Shown here in pieces: positions 58,657 through 64,000 of a DNA stretch of 64,000 nucleotides. Below the pieces are notes generated by a model that saw only the letters and a program-made list of their open reading frames with translations, did no database searches and was not told the origin of the DNA. The stretch comes from Gracilaria caudata (taxonomy: Eukaryota > Rhodophyta > Florideophyceae > Gracilariales > Gracilariaceae): NCBI GenBank assembly GCA_030374735.1, contig JASCIV010000027.1, forward strand, positions 1 to 64,000, in the 5' to 3' direction. The translations under genes were made by a program, and so were the position numbers. Every line of letters begins with the position of its first letter. Position 1 is the stretch's first letter.

Positions 58657-59994
58657 ATGTTTCTTTTGAGACCTGAAGCAATGGCGGAAAAGAGCGTCAC
58701 AACGGATGCAGCCACCTCGCCATCTTCCTTTTTCCGAACCACACTCGTGCCACTGGCGCTTATGCTCATATCGCCGCCTGCGGTGCAACTGGTGTGGGTG
58801 ATTTGTTATCATTATGAGGGAAACGCTTTGCTCACTTTGTCCAGCCCGATAGATCAAATTGGCTCCAACTTTCCGCGCGCCACCATGCAAGCTGGCGCCG
58901 TAGTTCTCGCGTTTCTCGTGATGCAAGCGGTGCTTTTGAGATTGATTCCGGCAACCACATTTGTTGCCATTCCTACGCCAATGGGCAACCGCCCCACGTA
59001 TCGATTGAATGGTGTGCGCTGCTTTGTTGTGACACATGTTTTGTTTATGGTAGCATACTCACGTGGCTTGTTTTCGTTTGCACACTTCTATCATATGTTT
59101 GGAGATATTCTTGCCTTTCTAAACGCAAGTGCTTTGGTGGCGACTGTCTTTTTGTACGTCCGCGGCCTTTACTTCCCCACTAATTCTGATTCGGGAAAGA
59201 CCGGACATGGTTTTGTATGGGATTTGTGGCAGGGCACAGAACTGCACCCGGAAATGTTTGGCCTCAGTCTCAAGCAATTGATTAACTGTCGCTTCGCGAT
59301 GATGGGGTGGAGTGTAGCTGTAGTAGGATTTGCAGCGAGTCAGTACGAGATGTACGGGTACTTGTCCAACTCGATGTCTGTATCGGCGTTTCTGCAAATG
59401 GTGTACATCTTCAAGTTCTTTGTGTGGGAGGGGGGTTATTTCAACTCGGTAGACATAATTCACGATCGCTTCGGTTTCTACATTTTCTGGGGTTGTTCGG
59501 CGTTTCTACCGAGTATCTACACGCTGACATCTTACTACCTTACGACGCACGCGATACAATGGCCCGCGTGGGCCGCAGTGGCCATGGCGGGCACAGGGCT
59601 GACGGCGGTTGGTTGCAACTACTGGACAGACTATCAACGGCAGGCGTTCCGCGCGGCGAATGGAAAGTGTAAGGTGTGGGGTCGGGAGCCTACAATTATT
59701 GAGGCGAGGTACACCACTGGGGATGGAAAGAGTCGACGTAGCTTGTTGTTGGCGAGCGGTTGGTGGGGCGTGGCTCGACACATCAATTATGTGTTTGAGA
59801 TCACGCTGGCGCTGTGCTGGAGCGTGCCGGCGGCGCGAAGCGGCGTGATTCCGTACGTGTACGTGAGCTTTCTGACCATCTTGCTGACGGATCGCGCGTA
59901 TCGCGACGAGCTGCGGTGCGCGGGAAAGTACGGAAAGTACTACGAACAATACTGCGAGCTGGTGCCGTACCGAATGATTCCGGGCGTGTACTGA
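58657..59994 (+). CDS. DHCR7: 7-dehydrocholesterol reductase (DHCR7-like sterol reductase)
   Basis: A 445-residue polytopic enzyme of the ERG4/ERG24 family. Diagnostic blocks: G-T-E-L-H-P near the middle; W-E-G-G-Y-F-N-S-V-D-I-I-H-D-R-F-G-F; C-K-V-W-G-R-E-P-T-I-I-E-A-R-Y; and the C-terminal L-L-A-S-G-W-W-G-V-A-R-H-I-N-Y...R-D-E-L-R-C-A-G-K-Y-G-K-Y-Y-E-Q-Y-C-E-L-V-P-Y-R-M-I-P-G-V-Y. The I-E-x-x-Y wording and D-I-I-H-D-R-F-G fit DHCR7 better than C-14 reductases, though family members are similar. It removes the delta-7 double bond with NADPH in the ER. The neighbouring C-5 desaturase acts just before it. A second ATG is at 58681. Confidence 0.88.
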   Translation: MFLLRPEAMAEKSVTTDAATSPSSFFRTTLVPLALMLISPPAVQLVWVICYHYEGNALLTLSSPIDQIGSNFPRATMQAGAVVLAFLVMQAVLLRLIPATTFVAIPTPMGNRPTYRLNGVRCFVVTHVLFMVAYSRGLFSFAHFYHMFGDILAFLNASALVATVFLYVRGLYFPTNSDSGKTGHGFVWDLWQGTELHPEMFGLSLKQLINCRFAMMGWSVAVVGFAASQYEMYGYLSNSMSVSAFLQMVYIFKFFVWEGGYFNSVDIIHDRFGFYIFWGCSAFLPSIYTLTSYYLTTHAIQWPAWAAVAMAGTGLTAVGCNYWTDYQRQAFRAANGKCKVWGREPTIIEARYTTGDGKSRRSLLLASGWWGVARHINYVFEITLALCWSVPAARSGVIPYVYVSFLTILLTDRAYRDELRCAGKYGKYYEQYCELVPYRMIPGVY

Positions 59995-60410
59995 GCTGCG
60001 GACGACGGCGGTCTCGAGTTTGCAATGTCACACTACGGTAAAGTGCGAGGCGGGTTGGCACACTCCACCGAAACTGCGAGTGCGACTGGCAGTTTGCATC
60101 GCAGTTGGAGGGCGCGTGTGGAAGCGCGACGGTGGCAAGCGCGTGCCACGGCGCGCAGCGCTACAACGCGCCATTTACATCGCCTTACAGCCGTCATTTA
60201 CACGCCGTAGGCGCCGCTGGCTGTCGCGCGGACGCGCCGCGCTCGCACCCGCGCCCAAAAAGTGGCGCCACGCACGGCTCGTTGACGCTGCCGTTCACCG
60301 CGTGCCACCTGCGCTCCTCCGCCCCCCCACCTCCGCCTCCGTCCCCACCTCCCCGGCGCTTCCCCGACACCATCGCCCAGCTCGCAAGTGCTCCTTGCCC
60401 GCCTCCCGCA
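59995..60410. promoter_or_regulatory. Intergenic, promoter of the MAP kinase gene
   Basis: 416 bp, G+C-rich. The kinase frame is open upstream to 60105 from a TTG but has no ATG before 60411, so this is taken as 5'UTR and promoter. Confidence 0.45.
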
Positions 60411-62612
60411 ATGGCCGGACGCGAGCGGGTGCCCTTTGATCGCTACGTCGATCATCGCTACCTGTCGCTCAGGGACGCGTCGCTTCGTTACGCACCGCCG
60501 CCGCAACCGGTGCCGCCGCCGTCGCACCAGCTGCTGCCGTTTTCCCAGAAGCCAACGGCCGCGTATCTTCATCACGCCCAGCAGCAGCAGCAGCAGCAGC
60601 AACAACAACAACAACAACAGCAACAGCAGCAGCAGCTCCATCATCACCAGCACCAAAACTACCTCAACAACCATCATCCACACCACCAACACCAACACAC
60701 CCAAGTCCCCAGCCATGTCAATCCGCATTCCCACTATTCTTCCAACCACACCTCATCCCTGTCTTCTTCCCAGTACACCCTGCAGTCGGCTTACCAACAA
60801 CAACAACAGCACCACCCTCAATACCCACATGTCAGTCTGCAGCATCCCGACGCTCTGCGTCAGCAACTGCGAGAGAAAGAACTTCAGTATCAGGCAAATC
60901 TAGTCCAGCTCGCCGCTCAGCAGCACGCTTATGCCATGGAACAACGTAAACGAGAGCGCGCTAAAGAGGAACGCCTCAGAAGGCTCCGTATCATGCGCAA
61001 GGAATTCTTCGATGCCCCCCTTGTTGAACATCGTTACACTGTCCAGCAGATTATCGGTGAGGGCGCTAGTGGAGTTGTGTGTAGTGCCTTTGACAGACAA
61101 TCTCAAGAAAGTGTAGCCGTCAAACGGATCTCCAGAGGTTTTGAGAAAGTCCCTGTTTCTGTACGAATTCTTCGTGAGCTCAAGTTTCTGCGTCTTCTAC
61201 GTGGTCATGAGAACATTGTTGAGATTAAGGATATCCTGATGCCTACTTCCGCAAAGGAATTCGATGATGTGTTCGTTGTGCTTGAGCTAATGCCTACTGA
61301 TCTCAACCATGTGCTACGCCACAAGACCGAACTCAGTCCGCTTCACATCCAGTACTTCATGTTCCAGCTCATGCGAGGCTTATACTTTCTTCATTCTTCC
61401 GGTGTGTTTCATCGTGACCTCAAGCCTAACAATATTCTCATTGACCAAGACTGTTCTCTACGAATTTGCGACTTTGGTCTTGCACGCGCCAACTTTGACA
61501 AGGCTCCAGAAAAGGCCTTGTGGACCGATTACGTCGCAACCCGCTGGTATCGCGCTCCTGAACTCATCATGTCTCACTACACCTACTCGACCGCCATCGA
61601 CATCTGGTCGGCTGGTTGCATCATGGCCGAAATGATTGGTAATGGTAAACCTCTCTTCCCCGGAAAGGACGGTTACGACCAGTTGCAACTGATGACGGAG
61701 ATCATCGGATCGCCATCAGAGGAGGCCATTTCAAAGGTACGAAGCCAGCGGGTGAGAGATCATTTCCGTGCGCTGCCGAGAAGGAGCCGCCGTCCGTTCT
61801 CGCAGATATTCCCTCACGCCGAGCCAGACGCTTGCTCTCTGTTGGAGTGGTTACTGGAGTTTGACCCTGCAAAGAGGCCCACAGCCCTTCAGGCGCTCTC
61901 ACATCCGTACTTTCGTGGCTTCTACACACCAGAAGCAGAACCCGCAGCAAAGCCGATCTCAGCCGATGAATTTGCATTCGAACGGCAAAAGCTCACGCCT
62001 GATGCGATGCGGCAATTGTTCCTGGAGGAGATTGCGTTATATCATCCTGCACACGCAAAAGACCTTTTGCAAAATCGTGACAGGAATGGTGGCTATGATA
62101 TTCCGAGTCAGTCCGACACATTTGCAAGCGCTATGCGCAGTGTTCAAGAAGGAATTGCACAGCGCAAGACTTCAAGCATGCCCAAAGCCAAGTTCAAGCC
62201 TTTCAGCGACGCATACTGGGCAAAACGAGATGGCGATAAGTCACGCAAAAAAGATGCGGAGTCCAGCGACACCAATATGACGGAGAGAACTGTTCCAGTT
62301 GCTTGTCAGATAGTGAACGGAGTTCAGGTTGGTTCGTCAGCAAGTTGGTATGGCGGAGGTTCTCGCAGCGACAGAAGATCCATGCAGATGGATGCACGCC
62401 CTTCGGAACCGGAACGTACGCCAGAACTCGATGCTATGGCTATAGAAGTGGAAGAAGCATTCGGCATTGTGAGGGTATCGTCAGGAGGTATTGTTCGTGG
62501 GGGTTCCTGTGGCCCACAAGCTACCTATCTCCCGAGTGGAACTGGGATGGACAAGGATGTCGGAGCTGGGGCTCATATTGTCAAGGAGCACGATGTATCG
62601 AAATGCCCGTGA
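60411..62612 (+). CDS. MAP kinase with TDY activation loop and polyGln N-terminus
   Basis: 733 residues from the ATG at 60411. The first ~200 residues are Gln/His/Pro-rich and probably disordered, with 19 consecutive Gln at 57-75 and further Q/H runs, then a charged helix. The kinase domain (about 208-500) has I-G-E-G-A-S-G-V-V, catalytic Lys238, H-R-D-L-K-P-N-N-I-L, D-F-G-L-A and the activation loop T372-D-Y374 followed by V-A-T-R-W-Y-R-A-P-E. TDY is typical of plant group D and algal MAP kinases. A ~230-residue C-terminal extension with basic stretches follows. It is the last link of a MAPK cascade; targets unknown. Confidence 0.92.
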   Translation: MAGRERVPFDRYVDHRYLSLRDASLRYAPPPQPVPPPSHQLLPFSQKPTAAYLHHAQQQQQQQQQQQQQQQQQQQLHHHQHQNYLNNHHPHHQHQHTQVPSHVNPHSHYSSNHTSSLSSSQYTLQSAYQQQQQHHPQYPHVSLQHPDALRQQLREKELQYQANLVQLAAQQHAYAMEQRKRERAKEERLRRLRIMRKEFFDAPLVEHRYTVQQIIGEGASGVVCSAFDRQSQESVAVKRISRGFEKVPVSVRILRELKFLRLLRGHENIVEIKDILMPTSAKEFDDVFVVLELMPTDLNHVLRHKTELSPLHIQYFMFQLMRGLYFLHSSGVFHRDLKPNNILIDQDCSLRICDFGLARANFDKAPEKALWTDYVATRWYRAPELIMSHYTYSTAIDIWSAGCIMAEMIGNGKPLFPGKDGYDQLQLMTEIIGSPSEEAISKVRSQRVRDHFRALPRRSRRPFSQIFPHAEPDACSLLEWLLEFDPAKRPTALQALSHPYFRGFYTPEAEPAAKPISADEFAFERQKLTPDAMRQLFLEEIALYHPAHAKDLLQNRDRNGGYDIPSQSDTFASAMRSVQEGIAQRKTSSMPKAKFKPFSDAYWAKRDGDKSRKKDAESSDTNMTERTVPVACQIVNGVQVGSSASWYGGGSRSDRRSMQMDARPSEPERTPELDAMAIEVEEAFGIVRVSSGGIVRGGSCGPQATYLPSGTGMDKDVGAGAHIVKEHDVSKCP
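60579..60635 (+). repeat. (CAG/CAA)19 tract
   Basis: Nineteen Gln codons in a row, CAG blocks interrupted by CAA, in the kinase N-terminus. Length polymorphism is likely. Confidence 0.95.
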
Positions 62613-63820
62613 CGGGACGCGTTTCGTTACAGAAGTAGTTTGTATAGCTGCCATGTAGGACGATATCGTATCCCTTAGGATACTGTTGCACAGAAAGCAT
62701 GTTATTTTACTGTGGCTCTGTATGTAATAGTGTGAATGCAGAACCCGCCCCTTGCTAGGTTAGAACTGGAGAAAAAGCTCTTAGATTCGAGTACCGACCC
62801 TACCTAGGATGATGCACTGTTTAAAGATACCATCGAAGGACATTCATCTTGTTCGAAAATGAATAGCTTCCCCAGGGCAGCAGCGGTTTGGGCAAGGCAA
62901 ACGAGCGATCACTGCAGTCGAAACGAGGATGTTGCTCTCCAACTCGATCTCGAGTCTGGAGGTCTCGAGATCGGAGCAGCAGGTTATGGCAGCACAGGTG
63001 CTCTTCTCTAGTTGGAGCATTCTCAAGGGAGGGAAGAAAAAGTGTGGCGAAGCGTTTAATTTGTACCATCGGAAGAAAGGCAAGCCACTGAGAGGTATGT
63101 TGCGTGTCATCGACGCCTCCCTGCGTTTTCAACACCTATATGGAACAGCTAATTGTAGAATAAATCCCATGAAGCATGTCGCTTGAGAGACCATTCTTCT
63201 CTCTCGTAGACTTCACTGAAGTGCCTAGAGAAAAAAAAAGCTCTAGAATATTGACGGGGCGTCGACTCGCGTTTGTTCCGATCTGAATCGTTGACTCGAG
63301 TCTATCTGCTATGGCCCATGCTAACGAAAAAACAAAACCACAGGGTTCCACGTAGATAGAAAACGAGCACAAACCAGCGCGCTCGAAACTGCCATGTGTC
63401 TCCTCATGATATCCATCAACCTTGGATATCATGAGACACATGGCAGCTTCATAGACCCGCCTAAGACTAAAGTAGTACAGTCCCACGTCCCATCATGAAT
63501 CAGGAAGAAATTTTCGGGACCCAAGGACATTCAACTGCGATTTGAGACAGAAGTCTTCCAACCGTCGTGACAGCGTTCGGTCTGGAACTAGGTCCGATGC
63601 TTTTCATGACCTAAGGGCCCTTGTAAAGGGTCATAAACGCAACTTCAGCGTGATGATCGGATGATCCAAAAAACCACGACATTCCAGGATATATGGTAAA
63701 AGGACGAAAGCGAACAATGTTAAGCAATGTGGCAGTACATTACCAACCCCAAACCCGAGATAAGCGGCGAGAGAACCTTGAAAGAGCATCATGTGCTCGA
63801 GCAGTAACAAAGTATTCACA
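62613..63820. other. Intergenic, 1.2 kb, with a hairpin
   Basis: Follows the MAP kinase stop. It contains a small inverted repeat, CGATCTCGAG (62947-62956) with CTCGAGATCG after a 9-base loop, and a long hairpin (63389-63446). Open frames of at most about 115 codons on the minus strand overlap the hairpin and are not supported. Confidence 0.45.
63389..63446. ncRNA. 58-bp hairpin, possible small-RNA precursor
   Basis: Arms CTGCCATGTGTCTC... (63389-63415) and its complement ending ...GACACATGGCAG (63423-63446) pair perfectly except for a 3-base bulge in the left arm, with a 7-base loop TCAACCT. The ~24-bp stem is of the size seen in small-RNA hairpins, but it could be only an inverted repeat. 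No promoter seen. Confidence 0.3.
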
Positions 63821-64000
63821 ATGCTTCACCTTCCGACCACTCAGCAATTTGTACTTCTGGTAGTGACATGCTCCTTGCTTGTACGGACAAGTGCGGCACA
63901 GCCTATACGAGCAGATTGCGCACCATATTCAGAAGTTCAGGAAGCGCTGCATCGAGCTGAACTAAGTGCGAGTCAGTGGTTAGGTGAGGAAGAGGCACGA
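63821..64000 (+). CDS. 5' end of a secreted-protein gene (cut by window edge)
   Basis: An open frame of 60 codons from an ATG runs off the window end. It begins with a clear signal peptide: MLHLPTTQQF, hydrophobic V-L-L-V-V-T-C-S-L-L-V, then T-S-A-A-Q as a likely cleavage site near residue 27. The mature part starts Q-P-I-R-A-D-C-A-P and continues with a charged helix (E-V-Q-E-A-L-H-R-A-E-L). Family unknown because most of the protein is missing. Confidence 0.55.
   Translation, partial: MLHLPTTQQFVLLVVTCSLLVRTSAAQPIRADCAPYSEVQEALHRAELSASQWLGEEEAR

Noticed and set aside
58276..59037. 253-codon minus-strand His/Arg-rich frame
   Set aside because: Overlaps the start of the well-supported 7-dehydrocholesterol reductase gene and has shadow-like composition.
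60198..60749. Minus-strand frame with a long poly-Leu run
   Set aside because: It is the complement of the CAG/CAA tract of the MAP kinase N-terminus; the Leu run comes from CTG/TTG codons and has no independent support.

Overview
This window looks like nuclear DNA of a photosynthetic eukaryote with a compact, intron-poor genome. The best guess is a red alga or a close relative, but no single gene proves it. Support comes from eukaryote-only genes (NEDD8, an INO80 subunit, CPSF30, F-box proteins, a two-pore channel, SURF4, bestrophin, a MAP kinase) next to proteins with plastid-type leaders (a Tat-type glutathione peroxidase, a 4Fe-4S ferredoxin, a HEAT-repeat protein, a SAP-domain protein). 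A pair of sterol genes fits cholesterol-type sterol synthesis. Base composition is roughly half G+C. About 27 protein genes and one tRNA gene are supported, alternating freely between strands. Most coding regions are single exons. Three genes (8504-9756, 18040-19054, 51840-53173) have short GT-AG introns of 84-149 bp, which I placed by joining reading frames across splice signals. All four introns are phase 1.

Layout. 0-10 kb: oxysterol-binding protein, LAS1 pre-rRNA nuclease, lumenal glutathione peroxidase directly abutting an INO80C/Ies6 subunit, and a plastid SAP-domain protein. 10-20 kb: HEAT-repeat protein, plastid ferredoxin, two-pore cation channel and a secreted Cys-rich protein with a clear TATA box. 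20-31 kb: an orphan type I membrane protein, F-box/LRR protein, Sel1-repeat protein, LLPH-like nucleolar protein, adenylate kinase, a small two-helix membrane protein and the SURF4 cargo receptor. 31-41 kb: a His-rich COG0523 metallochaperone GTPase, NEDD8, CPSF30, a prenylcysteine-oxidase-like flavoprotein and a bZIP factor. 40.4-45.6 kb is gene-poor and holds a 37-bp perfect palindrome and a short telomere-type repeat. 45-53 kb: a hypothetical protein, a TIR-like/TPR fusion, D-2-hydroxyglutarate dehydrogenase, tRNA-Met and a three-exon bestrophin. 54-64 kb: sterol C-5 desaturase, an F-box protein with two Yippee-like zinc modules, 7-dehydrocholesterol reductase, a TDY-type MAP kinase with a polyglutamine tract, and the 5' end of a secreted-protein gene cut by the window edge.

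Functional links are limited, as expected for a eukaryote. The two sterol genes encode consecutive reactions and lie 3 kb apart. Two F-box proteins and NEDD8 belong to the cullin-RING ubiquitin system. LAS1 and the LLPH-like protein both serve 60S ribosome assembly. The least expected signals are two ~95-bp elements flanked by different direct repeats with purine-rich tails (a very short SINE-like retroposon), a 10-base motif (TACCTTCGTA) found six times, and the double-Yippee F-box protein. In several genes the longest open frame begins at a non-ATG codon; I used the first in-frame ATG that agrees with the domain structure.
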